Source: Polaromonas sp.
GTDB taxonomy: Bacteria > Pseudomonadota > Gammaproteobacteria > Burkholderiales > Burkholderiaceae_C
DNA length: 64,000 nt
NCBI GenBank assembly: GCA_013297865.1
Contig: JAAFIP010000001.1
Span: forward strand, 248,001-312,000
Direction: 5' to 3'
Shown here in pieces: positions 35,334 through 44,415 of this stretch; the stretch's first letter is position 1; each line of letters opens with the position of its first letter. The notes under the pieces are model-generated. The model was not told where the DNA came from. It did no database searches and saw only the letters and a list, made by a program, of their open reading frames with translations. A program made the translations under genes and the position numbers.

Positions 35334-36466
35334 GGGCCTGCCTTTCGTGGACTAGCATCAGGAACTTGATCCGCCTTGCGCGGACTAGCATCAGGAACTT
35401 GATCCGCCTTGCGCGGACTAGCATCAGGAACTTGATCCGCCTTGCGCGGATCAAGGGCATCCCGCAACGCGTCGCCCATAAAGGTCAGCAGCAGCAAAGT
35501 GACCACGAGCACCGCAAAGGTGGACAGCGATATCCACCAGGCATCGATATTGTTTTTGCCCTGCGCCAGCATCTCACCCAAGCTGGGTGTGCCGGGCGGC
35601 ACACCGAGGCCCAGAAAGTCCAACGAGGTCAGCGCCAAAATCGCCCCGCTCATGCGAAACGGCAAAAATGTCACCACGGGGGTCATACTATTAGGCAGCA
35701 CATGGCGCGTGATGATCTGCCAGTGCGACAGGCCCAGCGCCCGCGCGGCGCGCACATAGTCCATCTGGCGGTTGCGCAAAAACTCGGCCCGCATGTAGTC
35801 GCTCAGCCCCATCCAGCCAAATGCGCTGAGCAAAATCAGCAGAATCAAAATACTGGGTTCAAATACGGCCGCAAAGATGATCAGCAGATACAGCTCGGGC
35901 AGCGAGCCCCAGATTTCGATAAAACGCTGAAAAGCCAGGTCAATCTTGCCTGCAAAATAGCCCTGCACAGCGCCAATGATGATGCCCAGCAGGGTGCCGA
36001 TGACGGTCAGCGCCAGAGCAAACAGGATGGACACCCGAAAGCCATACAGCAGGCGCGCCAACACATCGCGGCCGTTGCCGTCGGTGCCCAGCCAGTTCTC
36101 GGCAGATGGCGGCGCTGGGTTAGGCTTCTGTGCAAAATAGTTCAGCGTGTTGTAGTGGTAGTTGTTGATCGGGAAAAACGCAAAATTGCCCGGCTTGGAA
36201 AACTGCTCGCGCACAAAGGGGTCGAGATAATCGGTGTTGGTTTGAAAATCACCGCCAAACGTGGTTTCGGGCAATTGCTGCAGCACGGGCACATACCACT
36301 GGCCGTTATAGCGGGCAATCAGCGGCTTGTCGTTGGACACCAGCTCCGCGCCCAGGCTCAGTACAAACAGCGCAGACAACACCACCAGACTCCAGAAGCC
36401 CAGGCCGTTGCGGCGAAAGCGCAGCCACGCACGTTGGCTGGGAGACAGTGATACGGTGGCTTGCAT
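35330..36466 (-). CDS. yejE: Microcin C/oligopeptide ABC importer permease YejE
   Basis: A 378-aa inner-membrane permease. The long periplasmic N-terminal segment after the first membrane helix (SNDKPLIARYNGQWYVPVL) and FLPFRMSGAILALTSLDFLGLG are typical of YejE. The EAA-like loop is near YVRAARALGLSHWQIITRHVLP. ATG 36466, 4 nt after the yejB stop, is preferred over TTG 36478; neither has a clear ribosome site. The C-terminus after ALDP is extended by three identical 11-residue units (RKADQVPDASP), encoded by a 33-bp tandem repeat. Confidence 0.93.
   Translation of the reverse strand: MQATVSLSPSQRAWLRFRRNGLGFWSLVVLSALFVLSLGAELVSNDKPLIARYNGQWYVPVLQQLPETTFGGDFQTNTDYLDPFVREQFSKPGNFAFFPINNYHYNTLNYFAQKPNPAPPSAENWLGTDGNGRDVLARLLYGFRVSILFALALTVIGTLLGIIIGAVQGYFAGKIDLAFQRFIEIWGSLPELYLLIIFAAVFEPSILILLILLSAFGWMGLSDYMRAEFLRNRQMDYVRAARALGLSHWQIITRHVLPNSMTPVVTFLPFRMSGAILALTSLDFLGLGVPPGTPSLGEMLAQGKNNIDAWWISLSTFAVLVVTLLLLTFMGDALRDALDPRKADQVPDASPRKADQVPDASPRKADQVPDASPRKAGP
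35349..35447. repeat. Three exact 33-bp tandem repeats in the yejE C-terminus
   Basis: Units 35349-35381, 35382-35414 and 35415-35447 are identical (GGACTAGCATCAGG then AACTTGATCCGCCTTGCGC). The unit length keeps frame and adds 11 residues per copy. CTTGATCCGC-CTTGC-GCGGATCAAG at 35432-35456 forms a palindrome at the junction with native sequence. Confidence 0.97.
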
Positions 36467-36470
36467 AGGG

Positions 36471-37490
36471 TTAGTCAAACTTGACGCGCGGGTCTACCCA
36501 CACATACATCAAATCGCTGATCAGCTTGGTGACCAGACCGATCAGGGTGAACAAATACAGCGTACCCAGCACGACAGGGTAATCGCGGCGGATCACGCTC
36601 TCATAGCCCAGCAGGCCCAAGCCATCGAGCGAGAACAGGGTTTCGATCAGCAGTGCGCCTGCAAAAAACGCACCGATGAAGGCCGCGGGAAAACCTGCAA
36701 TGATGGGCAGCATGGCGTTGCGGAACACATGCTTGTAGAGCACACGCTTTTCATCCAGGCCCTTGGCACGCGCGGTAATGACATACTGCTTGCGGATTTC
36801 CTCCAAGAATGAGTTTTTGGTCAGCATGGAGATGGTGGCAAAACTGCCGATGACCAGCGCAGTGACGGGCATGGCGATATGCCACAGATAGTCCACGATT
36901 TTGGCGCTCCAGCTCAGGGTATCCCAGTTGGCCGAAGTCAGGCCACGCAGCGGAAACCACTGCAGCTGCCCGCCAAAAATCACCAGCAGCGCGATGCCCA
37001 GCACGAAGCCGGGGATGGCATAGCCTATCAGCACCAGCAGCGTGGTCCACAGATCAAAGCTGCTGCCTGCGCGCACGGCCTTGGAAATGCCCAGGGGAAT
37101 GGAGATGAAGTAAGACAGGAAAAAGCTCCACAAGCCCAGGCTGATCGACACAGGCAGTTTTTCCTTGATTAGGTCCCACACGGGCTTGTTTTGAAAAAAG
37201 CTCTTGCCCAAGTCAAAAGTCAGGTACGACTTGAGCATGATCCAAAAGCGCTCGGTGGCTGGCTTGTCAAAGCCATACAGCGCCTTGATTTCGGCCAGGC
37301 GCTTTTCAGTGACGCCCTTGCCCCCGCGGTACAGCGACTCGCCACCTGCGCCTGCGGTGGCCTTGGACTCGGCCAGATACTGCTCCACCGGCCCGCCCGG
37401 CACAAACTGGATCACCACAAAGGTCAGCAGCAATACCCCGAACAAGGTGGGGATCATCAGCAGCAGGCGTTTGAGGATATAGCTGAGCAT
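36471..37490 (-). CDS. yejB: Microcin C/oligopeptide ABC importer permease YejB
   Basis: A 339-aa inner-membrane permease starting MLSYILKRLLLMIPTLFGVLLLTFVVIQFVPGGPVEQYL, the signature of DppB/YejB proteins. The EAA loop is near RKQYVITARAKGLDEKRVLYKHVFRNAMLP. It pairs with YejE to form the pore. It lies 7 nt downstream of yejA in the order yejA-yejB-yejE-yejF. Confidence 0.95.
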   Translation of the reverse strand: MLSYILKRLLLMIPTLFGVLLLTFVVIQFVPGGPVEQYLAESKATAGAGGESLYRGGKGVTEKRLAEIKALYGFDKPATERFWIMLKSYLTFDLGKSFFQNKPVWDLIKEKLPVSISLGLWSFFLSYFISIPLGISKAVRAGSSFDLWTTLLVLIGYAIPGFVLGIALLVIFGGQLQWFPLRGLTSANWDTLSWSAKIVDYLWHIAMPVTALVIGSFATISMLTKNSFLEEIRKQYVITARAKGLDEKRVLYKHVFRNAMLPIIAGFPAAFIGAFFAGALLIETLFSLDGLGLLGYESVIRRDYPVVLGTLYLFTLIGLVTKLISDLMYVWVDPRVKFD

Positions 37491-37497
37491 GGTGTAT

Positions 37498-39294
37498 CTA
37501 TTTTTGCGCTGAGGCGGCCCACCACATGCCCAGCAGCCAGCCGTCTGCCCGGTAGTACTTGGGCGTCACGCTGGGCTTGATGAGCTTGCGCGGGTTGTAG
37601 GCCACGTTGTGTTGACCAGAATACCACTGCGGCACGAAGATGTAGCTGTTGCTGATGACCCGCTCCAGCGCGCGGCAGGCGGCGAAATAGTCGGTTTTGT
37701 TCTGCGCGGTCACCATGCGGTCGATCAGCGCATCCACGGCTTTGTTGCTGATGCCAGAGTAGTTGCCCGAGTCCTCCACATCCACCGACTTGGAGCCAAA
37801 TAGCTCGCCATATTCAGCGCCGGGGCTGTTGGTGCCCTGGAAAGCCAAGCTGGCCAAATCAAAATCAAACTTGGCCAGGCGCTGCTGGTACAGCGCAAAG
37901 TCCACTGCGCGCAGGCGCAGCTCGATGCCCAGCTTGGCCAGATTGCGCTGCCACGCGCCCAGCGTCGCAGCGCGCGACTCCTGGCTGTCCACATAGTCAA
38001 TCACCAGTGCCATGCCCTGGGCGTTGCGCAGCACGCCGTTCTGCACTGTCCAGCCAGCCTCTTTGAGCAAGGCCTGCGCTTTGCGCAAATTGTCCCGCAG
38101 CTGGTCTTTGCCATCAGAATTCGGATTGGCCGCCAGCGGGCCAAAGCTGCCCGCAGGAATCTGACTGCGCCAGGGCTCCAACAAAGCAAGCTCTTCGGGG
38201 CTGGGCTGCCCTTTGGCCTCGCACTCGGTGTTGCCAAACAGGCCTTTGACGGGCTTGTACAGGCCGTAGAAAAGCTGACGGCTCATCCAGTTGAAATCGT
38301 GTGCCAGCCCGATGGCCTGACGCACACGCACGTCCTTGAACTGCGGCCTGCGCGTGTTGAACACATAGCTTTGAAAGCCCGTGGGCAGACTGTGCTGGAA
38401 CTCGCCTTTGACCAGATCGCCGCTGTCAAAGCGCTTGCCGGTGGCGCGCCGCGCCCAGTCACCCGCAGAGTAAAACTGCATGAAGTCAAACTCGCCCGCC
38501 TTGAGGCCTTCCAGTCGCGCAGTGTTGTCCTTGTAGATTTTGATGGTGATGCGGTCGAAATTGCCCTGACCCACATTCACATTGAGTTTTTCGCCCCAGT
38601 AACTTGGGTCGCGCACATAGGTGATGTCCTTGCCGAATTTGACTGGACCAATCTTGTAGCGCCCGCTGCCAATCGGTATGTCGGTCACTACCTGGTCGAA
38701 GGTTTTGCCTTTGCCCCATTCACGGCTGAAAATCGGGATGGAGCCCACGGTCAGCGGCAGCTCGCGGTTTTTACGCTTGAAGACAAAGCGCACCGTCAAA
38801 GGCCCCACCACCTCGGCGCGCTCCACGTCTTCGAGCAAGGTGCGGTACGAGGGCGTGGTGTATTTGCTATTGAGGTTGTCAAAGCTGTGCTTCACATCCA
38901 GGGCCATGACCGGCTTGCCATCGTGAAAGCGCGCTGTGCTGCGCAGCTTGAACGTGGCGCTCAAGCCGTCAGCTGGTACATCCACATCTTCGGCCAGCAG
39001 CCCATAGCTGCTGCCCAGTTCGTCTGCTGAGCCGGCCAGCAAGGTGTCAAACAGCATCTCGCTCAGATAAGCCGGCGAGGTGCCCTTGACGATAAAGGGG
39101 TTGTATTTATCGAAGGTCGATACCCGCAGATTGCTCACCGCCGCCAGTTCACCGCCTTTGGGGGCGTTGGGGTTGACGTAGTCAAAGTGCGCGAAGTTGG
39201 GCGGGTATTTGAGGTCGCCCCACAGCGCATAGCCGTGCGCTGCCCACACAGGGGCGGCCAGCATTGCCAGTACACTCAGGACAGTTTTACGCAT
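37498..39294 (-). CDS. yejA: Microcin C/oligopeptide ABC importer binding protein YejA
   Basis: A 598-aa periplasmic solute-binding protein of family SBP_bac_5. A short signal peptide ([18 protein letters not shown]) is followed by [31 protein letters not shown], strongly YejA-like. Other typical blocks are [23 protein letters not shown] and [19 protein letters not shown]. It is first gene of the importer operon and divergent from fabI with only 38 nt between the start codons, so promoters must overlap the coding ends. Confidence 0.95.
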   Translation of the reverse strand: MRKTVLSVLAMLAAPVWAAHGYALWGDLKYPPNFAHFDYVNPNAPKGGELAAVSNLRVSTFDKYNPFIVKGTSPAYLSEMLFDTLLAGSADELGSSYGLLAEDVDVPADGLSATFKLRSTARFHDGKPVMALDVKHSFDNLNSKYTTPSYRTLLEDVERAEVVGPLTVRFVFKRKNRELPLTVGSIPIFSREWGKGKTFDQVVTDIPIGSGRYKIGPVKFGKDITYVRDPSYWGEKLNVNVGQGNFDRITIKIYKDNTARLEGLKAGEFDFMQFYSAGDWARRATGKRFDSGDLVKGEFQHSLPTGFQSYVFNTRRPQFKDVRVRQAIGLAHDFNWMSRQLFYGLYKPVKGLFGNTECEAKGQPSPEELALLEPWRSQIPAGSFGPLAANPNSDGKDQLRDNLRKAQALLKEAGWTVQNGVLRNAQGMALVIDYVDSQESRAATLGAWQRNLAKLGIELRLRAVDFALYQQRLAKFDFDLASLAFQGTNSPGAEYGELFGSKSVDVEDSGNYSGISNKAVDALIDRMVTAQNKTDYFAACRALERVISNSYIFVPQWYSGQHNVAYNPRKLIKPSVTPKYYRADGWLLGMWWAASAQK

Positions 39295-39332
39295 GCGACA
39301 ATTGTTGCACTGATTTCAAAAAAGAGGTACTC

Positions 39333-40118
39333 ATGGGTTTCCTGAATGGAAAAAAGTTTTTGATCACGGGCGTGCTGTCCAACCGTTCCATAGCATACGG
39401 CATTGCCAAAGCCTGTCACCGCGAGGGGGCAGAGATCGCGCTGAGCTATGTGGGCGAACGCTTCAAGGAGCGCACAGCCGAGTTTGCGGCCGATTTTGGC
39501 AGCCAATTGATATTTGACTGTGATGTGGGCAGCGATGAGCAGATTGCCAAGCTGTTTGCGGATTTGACCCAGGTGTGGCCCACGTTTGACGGCTTTGTGC
39601 ACGCCATTGGCTTTGCGCCGCGTGAGGCGATTGCCGGGGACTTTCTGGAGGGTCTGTCGCGTGAGGGTTTCAAAATCGCGCACGATATCAGTGCCTACAG
39701 CTTTCCGGCCATGGCCAAGGCGGCCCTGCCCTACCTGAACGACAAGGCCGCCGCCCTGACGCTGACCTACCTGGGCGCCGAGCGCATTGTGCCCAACTAC
39801 AACACCATGGGCCTGGCCAAGGCCTCGCTGGAGGCCTCGGTGCGCTACATTGCGGGCTCCTACGGCAAGCAAGCGCGGGGCCTGCGCGCCAACGGCATCA
39901 GCGCCGGGCCGATCAAAACCCTGGCCGCCAGCGGCATCAAGGATTTTGGCAAGATTCTGGGCGCAGTGGCCGCTGCCTCGCCGATCCGCCGCAACGTGAC
40001 GATTGACGACGTGGGCAACGTGGCCGCGTTTTTGATGAGCGACCTGGCCGCGGGCGTGAGCGCCGAGATCACCTACGTAGATGGCGGCTTCAGCCATGTG
40101 GTGGGGATTGAAGAGTAG
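39333..40118 (+). CDS. fabI: Enoyl-[acyl-carrier-protein] reductase (NADH) FabI
   Basis: A 261-aa short-chain dehydrogenase fold enzyme that reduces enoyl-ACP in fatty-acid elongation. [27 protein letters not shown] binds the cofactor. AHDISAYSF and the catalytic Tyr/Lys in [20 protein letters not shown] are canonical FabI. Start 39333 follows AAAGAGG; an upstream frame to 39264 is not needed. A terminator and a repeat copy follow. Confidence 0.97.
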   Translation: MGFLNGKKFLITGVLSNRSIAYGIAKACHREGAEIALSYVGERFKERTAEFAADFGSQLIFDCDVGSDEQIAKLFADLTQVWPTFDGFVHAIGFAPREAIAGDFLEGLSREGFKIAHDISAYSFPAMAKAALPYLNDKAAALTLTYLGAERIVPNYNTMGLAKASLEASVRYIAGSYGKQARGLRANGISAGPIKTLAASGIKDFGKILGAVAAASPIRRNVTIDDVGNVAAFLMSDLAAGVSAEITYVDGGFSHVVGIEE

Positions 40119-40142
40119 GCAGCATCTGCAGCCCTCTTCAAC

Positions 40143-40164
40143 GCGGCCCCAGGGCCGCTTTTTT
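40143..40164 (+). terminator. Rho-independent terminator after fabI
   Basis: Stem GCGGCC with GGCCGC around loop CCAG, followed by TTTTTT. It lies 25 nt after the fabI stop. Confidence 0.85.
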
Positions 40165-40224
40165 ATGGCTTATCGGCCTGCAGGCCAATAGAATATCGCG
40201 GGAGCAGCTATAAAATAAATAGCG
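40164..40224 (+). repeat. Interspersed core repeat R9, between fabI and the LysR gene
   Basis: The cleanest copy: GGCCTGCAGGCC palindrome, AATAG, core AATATCGCGGGAGCAGCTAT at 40192-40211, then AAAATAAATAGC. It ends at the 3' end of the convergent LysR gene. Confidence 0.93.
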
Positions 40225-41160
40225 TCATGACGTCGTAAAGGCGCCAGCCAGCCACTCGCGCAGCCATTGGTTGGCGGCGTCCTGGTGCACACGGCGGTGC
40301 CAGAACAGCTTGACCTGAAACTCGGGCATGGCCACGGGGTGGGCCAAGGCCACCAGGCCAAAGGGGCCGCAGGCCTCCAGCGCCAGGCGCTCGGGCACCG
40401 TGGCAATCAAATCGGACGAGGCCAGCAGATACGGCACGCTTAAAAAACTGGGCACCTGCACCGCCACCTTGCGCTGCACACTGGCGGGCTTGTCCAGGCT
40501 TTGCAGCTTGGCATTGGCCTTGGCATGGCCCGTGCCCTCGGCGTGGATGGCCACATGCTCCGCGCTCTGGAACCGGGCCAGGGTGAGCTTGCCTTTGGCC
40601 AGCGGATGGCCCGCACGCATGAGGCAGACATAACGCTGGGTGAACAGGCGGCGCTGGTAGAAGCCCTGGGGCACATCGGGCAGCCAGCCCAGCGCCAGGT
40701 CGACCGCGCCCTCGGCCATGGCGGCGTTCAGGCCGCCAGGCGCATCACGCACGGTGGACAAAGTCAGCCCCGGCGCAGCGCTGCGCAGGTGCTGCAGCAG
40801 CGGCGGCAAAAACACGATTTCGCCGATATCCGTCATGGCCAGCCGCGCGCTCCACACGCTGGAGGCTGGGCTGAAGGTTTGTTTGGTTTTGAGCGCCCCG
40901 TCGATGGCTGCCAGCGCAGGGGCCAGCGTGGCATGCACGGCCAGCGCATAGGCCGTGGGCTGCATGCCCTGTGCCGAGCGGGTCAACAGCTCGTCGCCCA
41001 GCGCAACGCGCAGTCGGCCCAGCGCGTTGCTCACCGCAGGCTGGGACAGGCCCAGACGCGCTGCTGCAGGCGCCACCTTGCGCTCCTGCATCAGCGTGTC
41101 CAACACGCGCAGCAGGTTCATGTCCAGCGAGGCTACCGTGGCGACGGATGGGGGTTTCAT
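40225..41160 (-). CDS. LysR-type transcriptional regulator
   Basis: A 311-aa regulator with an N-terminal winged HTH (LMQERKVAPAAARLGLSQPAVSNALGRLRVALGDELLTR) of the NahR/NodD subgroup and a substrate-binding C-terminal domain. It is divergent from the Rieske oxygenase operon and probably activates it in response to an aromatic compound, as NahR does for naphthalene/salicylate genes. A dyad with T-N11-A architecture lies between them. Confidence 0.92.
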   Translation of the reverse strand: MKPPSVATVASLDMNLLRVLDTLMQERKVAPAAARLGLSQPAVSNALGRLRVALGDELLTRSAQGMQPTAYALAVHATLAPALAAIDGALKTKQTFSPASSVWSARLAMTDIGEIVFLPPLLQHLRSAAPGLTLSTVRDAPGGLNAAMAEGAVDLALGWLPDVPQGFYQRRLFTQRYVCLMRAGHPLAKGKLTLARFQSAEHVAIHAEGTGHAKANAKLQSLDKPASVQRKVAVQVPSFLSVPYLLASSDLIATVPERLALEACGPFGLVALAHPVAMPEFQVKLFWHRRVHQDAANQWLREWLAGAFTTS

Positions 41161-41194
41161 GGCGCTATGATGCCGTGAATAGGGCTGCTTGTGT

Positions 41195-41211
41195 TATTCA
41201 TAGCATGAATA
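41195..41211. promoter_or_regulatory. Candidate LysR-box in the divergent promoter
   Basis: TATTCAT-AGC-ATGAATA is a perfect 7-bp inverted repeat with a 3-bp centre and contains TTCATAGCATGAA, a T-N11-A motif. It sits between the LysR gene (start 41160) and the oxygenase gene (start 41269). Confidence 0.7.
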
Positions 41212-41268
41212 TTACAACTTCACCACCTTGACTTGGCAAACCGCGCGCCCTGAGCGACACTGCAGGCC

Positions 41269-42579
41269 ATGAACGCTACCATCCCGATCCATCTGGCTCC
41301 ACCAGACAGCACCCCCGCCTGGGGCGATGCGCCCACCAGCCGCGCACCGGGCTGGATTTACACCGATGCCCCGCTATACCAGCGCGAGATGGAGCAGCTG
41401 TTCTACCAAGGCCACTGGTGCTATGTGGGCCTGGAGTGTGAAATCCCCAAGGCAGGCGACTACAAGCGCAGCCAGATTGGCGAGCGCAGCGTGGTGATGG
41501 TGCGCGAGCGCGGCCGCCCCGGGCAGCCCGACCAGATCCATGTGGTGGAAAACCGCTGCGCCCACCGGGGCGTGCAGTTTGTGCGCGAGCGCACTGGCAA
41601 CGCACGCAACTTTGTCTGTCCCTACCACCAGTGGACCTACAAGCTCAACGGCGACCTGGCGGGCCTGACCTTTCGCAACGGCGTGGAGCGCGTCGAAGGC
41701 GATGGCAGCATCACCCGGCAAGGCGGCATGGATGCGGATTTTCAGCTATGCGACCATGGGCTGACCAAACTCAAGGTGGCGCGGCGCGGCGGCGTGGTGT
41801 TTGCCAGCTTTGACCACAGCGTGGAAAGCTTTGAAGACTACCTCGGCCCTGACGTGCTGCGCTACTTTGACCGCGTGTTCCACAAGCCGCTCAAGCTGCT
41901 GGGCATCAACCGCCAGCGCATCCCCGCCAACTGGAAGCTGATGCAGGAAAACATCAAAGACCCCTACCACCCCGGCCTGCTGCACACCTGGTTTGTCACC
42001 TTCGGCCTGTGGCGCGCTGACCAGCAAAGCCAGATGGTGATGGACGCCAAACACCGCCACGCCTGCATGATCTCGCGGCGCAACGAGGGCGGCGCGGGCG
42101 CGGTGACGCAGGGCGTGACCAGCTTCAAGGAAAACATGCAACTGCACGACAAGGCCCTGCTGGACATCGTGCCCGAGGCATGGTGGAAGATTGGCGATGC
42201 AGTGCCCACCGTGGTGATGATGACGCTGTTCCCCAGCCTGATCATCCAGCAGCAGGTCAACTCGCTGTCCACGCGCCACATCCAGCCTGCGGGCGTGGGC
42301 GAATTTGACTTTGTGTGGACGCACTTTGGTTTTGAAGATGACAGCGAAGAGATGACTCAGCGCCGCCTGCGCCAGGCCAACCTGTTTGGCCCGGCAGGCT
42401 TTGTCTCTGCTGACGATGGCGAGGTGATAGAGTTTGTGCAGCAGGCCTTTGCGGCCAACCCACAGGCGCGCACCATCAGCGAACAGGATGGCACTGGCGT
42501 GCACAACACTGAGCACAACGTCACCGAAACCCTGATCCGCGGCATGTACAGCTACTGGCGCGCACAGATGGGTGTGTGA
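41269..42579 (+). CDS. Rieske oxygenase large subunit, salicylate 5-hydroxylase/anthranilate dioxygenase-like
   Basis: A 436-aa ring-hydroxylating oxygenase alpha subunit. The Rieske centre is CAHRGVQFVRERTGNARNFVCPYHQW (C-X-H, C-X2-H). The mononuclear iron site is in ENIKDPYHPGLLHTWF (Asp-X2-His-X4-His). The sequence closely recalls NagG of salicylate 5-hydroxylase and AndAc of anthranilate dioxygenase (HWCYVGLECEIPKAGDYKRS, VVFASFDHSVESFEDYLGP). Substrate is therefore probably a hydroxy- or amino-benzoate. Ferredoxin and reductase genes are not in the operon and must come from elsewhere. Confidence 0.9.
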   Translation: MNATIPIHLAPPDSTPAWGDAPTSRAPGWIYTDAPLYQREMEQLFYQGHWCYVGLECEIPKAGDYKRSQIGERSVVMVRERGRPGQPDQIHVVENRCAHRGVQFVRERTGNARNFVCPYHQWTYKLNGDLAGLTFRNGVERVEGDGSITRQGGMDADFQLCDHGLTKLKVARRGGVVFASFDHSVESFEDYLGPDVLRYFDRVFHKPLKLLGINRQRIPANWKLMQENIKDPYHPGLLHTWFVTFGLWRADQQSQMVMDAKHRHACMISRRNEGGAGAVTQGVTSFKENMQLHDKALLDIVPEAWWKIGDAVPTVVMMTLFPSLIIQQQVNSLSTRHIQPAGVGEFDFVWTHFGFEDDSEEMTQRRLRQANLFGPAGFVSADDGEVIEFVQQAFAANPQARTISEQDGTGVHNTEHNVTETLIRGMYSYWRAQMGV

Positions 42580-42595
42580 TACCTACCAAGTGCTC

Positions 42596-42663
42596 TATTT
42601 ATATAACAAATCAGCCTGCAGCCCAATAAAAAGCCGCGGGAGCAGCTACTAAAATAATAGCAT
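42596..42663 (+). repeat. Interspersed core repeat R10, between the two oxygenase subunit genes
   Basis: Diverged core AAAGCCGCGGGAGCAGCTAC at 42630-42649, with left flank CAGCCTGCAGCCCAATAA and right flank TAAAATAATAGC. The small-subunit ATG begins right after it, so GGGAGC of the repeat may serve as part of the ribosome site. Confidence 0.85.
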
Positions 42664-43134
42664 ATGGATTTTCCTACTTACCTCGCCGTCACGGCCCTGC
42701 AGCAGCGCTACGCCCAGATTCTGGACAGCAACGACCTGTCCACCTGGCCCGATCTGTTCACTGCCCAGTGCAATTACCTGCTGCAGTCGCGAGAGAATTT
42801 TGACGCCGCCCTGCCATTGGGCGTGATGCACCTGAGCAGCCAGGCCATGCTGCGCGACAGGGTGTATGCCGTGGCCCACACGCTTTATCACGAACCCTAC
42901 TACCAGCGCCACGTGTGCGGTGCCCCCACGCTCAGCAGCACAACACAAGGCATGGTGCATTCAGAGTCCAGCTACATCGTCATCCGCACGCAGCGCGACA
43001 GCATGCCGCAGATTCTGAGCACGGGCCGCTATGTAGACCAGATTGTGCACCACGAGGGCGCATGGCTGTTCCAGTCGCGCAGCGTGATTTTCGACAACGA
43101 CCTGATCCCCAATTCCATTATCAAACCCATCTAA
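42664..43134 (+). CDS. Rieske oxygenase small subunit (NagH/AndAd-like)
   Basis: A 156-aa beta subunit of the SnoaL/ring-hydroxylating small-subunit fold: FPTYLAVTALQQRYAQILDSNDLSTWPDLFTAQCNYLLQSRENFD, then TLYHEPYYQRHV and a C-terminal VIFDNDLIPNSIIKPI. It completes an alpha-beta terminal oxygenase with the preceding gene. The two are separated by 84 nt, nearly all repeat copy R10, so the operon has tolerated the insertion. The next gene starts 94 nt downstream. Confidence 0.88.
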   Translation: MDFPTYLAVTALQQRYAQILDSNDLSTWPDLFTAQCNYLLQSRENFDAALPLGVMHLSSQAMLRDRVYAVAHTLYHEPYYQRHVCGAPTLSSTTQGMVHSESSYIVIRTQRDSMPQILSTGRYVDQIVHHEGAWLFQSRSVIFDNDLIPNSIIKPI

Positions 43135-43227
43135 ATCCCATGGATTACCGGGTTAGCGCTGATGCCTGGCAAGGCCATTTGCAGTAAATTACTTGAAGCT
43201 TGAAATATTTTTTTGGAGAACCTCACC

Positions 43228-44415
43228 ATGACCACCCGTCGCCTTGTTTTGTCCCGCAGTGCAGCCCTCGTAGGCGCCGCATCCACCGGCCTGCTCTTGC
43301 CCTCGCTGGCCGGTGCGCAGAGCGCCAAAATCCGCGTCGGCCTGATGCTGCCTTACACCGGCACCTTTGCACAGCTGGGCGTGGCAATTGAAAACGGCTT
43401 TCGCATGGCACTGGCCGAGCAAGGCGGCAAGCTGGGTGGCCGCGAAGTAGAGTTTTTCAAAGTCGATGACGAATCCGAGCCTTCCAAAGGCGTGGAAAAC
43501 GCCACCAAGCTGGTGCAGCGCGACAAGGTGGACGTGCTGGTAGGCACCGTGCACAGCGGCGTGCAGATGGGCATCCAGAAAGTGGCGCGCGAGTCTGGCG
43601 TGCTCAGCCTGATCCCCAACGCAGGCGTCCACGCCGCCACCCGCGCTTTGTGCGCACCCAATGTGTTTCGCACCAGCTTCAGCAACAGCCAGCCCACGCG
43701 CGCCCTGGGCAAGGTGATGGCAGACAAAGGCCACAAAAAAGCCGTCTGGATCACCTGGAAATACGCCGCAGGCGACGAGGCTTTTGAAGGCTTCAAAGAA
43801 GGCTACACCGCAGCCGGTGGCACCATCGTCAAAGAGCTCGGCCTGCCCTTTCCCAACGTGGAGTTCCAGGCCCTGCTCACCGAGATTGCCGCGCTCAAGC
43901 CCGATGCTGTGGCCTGCTTCTTCGCCGGTGGCGGCGCAGCCAAGTTCATCAAGGACTATGCCGCTGCGGGCCTCAAGGGCAAGATCCCGCTGTACGGCTC
44001 GGGCTTCCTGACCGAGGGCGTGCTCGACGCTGCTGGCCCTGCGGCCGACGGCATTATCACCACCATGCACTACAGCGACTCCCTGGACACTGCGCGCAAC
44101 AAAGCCTTCCGACTGGCCTACGCCAAGGCCTACAAGGCCCAGCCCGATGTCTATGCCGTGCAAGGCTACGACACTGGCTTGCTGCTGGTGCAGGGTGCCA
44201 ACGCCGTCAAGGGCGACCTGAGCAACAAGGCCGCCCTCTACGCCGCCATGGAAAACGCCCGCATCGACAGCCCGCGCGGCGCCTGGACCATGAGCAAGTC
44301 GCACAACCCGATTCAAGACATCTACGTGCGCGAAGTCGCCAACAAGGAAAACAAGGTCCTCGGCGTTGCAGCCAAAGCGCTCTCTGACAGCGGCGCGGGC
44401 TGCAAGATGGGTTGA
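43228..44415 (+). CDS. Branched-chain-type ABC transporter substrate-binding protein
   Basis: A 395-aa periplasmic binding protein of the LivJ type (Peripla_BP_6). A Tat-like or Sec signal (MTTRRLVLSRSAALVGAAST) is followed by IRVGLMLPYTGTFAQLGVAIENGFRMAL. GGAGAACCTC precedes the ATG. With the livHMGF-like genes downstream it forms one importer. Its operon position after an aromatic oxygenase suggests uptake of an aromatic acid or related compound rather than leucine; this is inference. Confidence 0.92.
   Translation: MTTRRLVLSRSAALVGAASTGLLLPSLAGAQSAKIRVGLMLPYTGTFAQLGVAIENGFRMALAEQGGKLGGREVEFFKVDDESEPSKGVENATKLVQRDKVDVLVGTVHSGVQMGIQKVARESGVLSLIPNAGVHAATRALCAPNVFRTSFSNSQPTRALGKVMADKGHKKAVWITWKYAAGDEAFEGFKEGYTAAGGTIVKELGLPFPNVEFQALLTEIAALKPDAVACFFAGGGAAKFIKDYAAAGLKGKIPLYGSGFLTEGVLDAAGPAADGIITTMHYSDSLDTARNKAFRLAYAKAYKAQPDVYAVQGYDTGLLLVQGANAVKGDLSNKAALYAAMENARIDSPRGAWTMSKSHNPIQDIYVREVANKENKVLGVAAKALSDSGAGCKMG

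Noticed and set aside
35349-35447. CRISPR-like array
   Set aside because: The three 33-bp units are directly adjacent with no spacers and code for peptide units in yejE, so they are a tandem repeat.
35366-36451. 361-codon open frame on the plus strand
   Set aside because: It mirrors yejE and has Gln/His/Arg-rich shadow composition.
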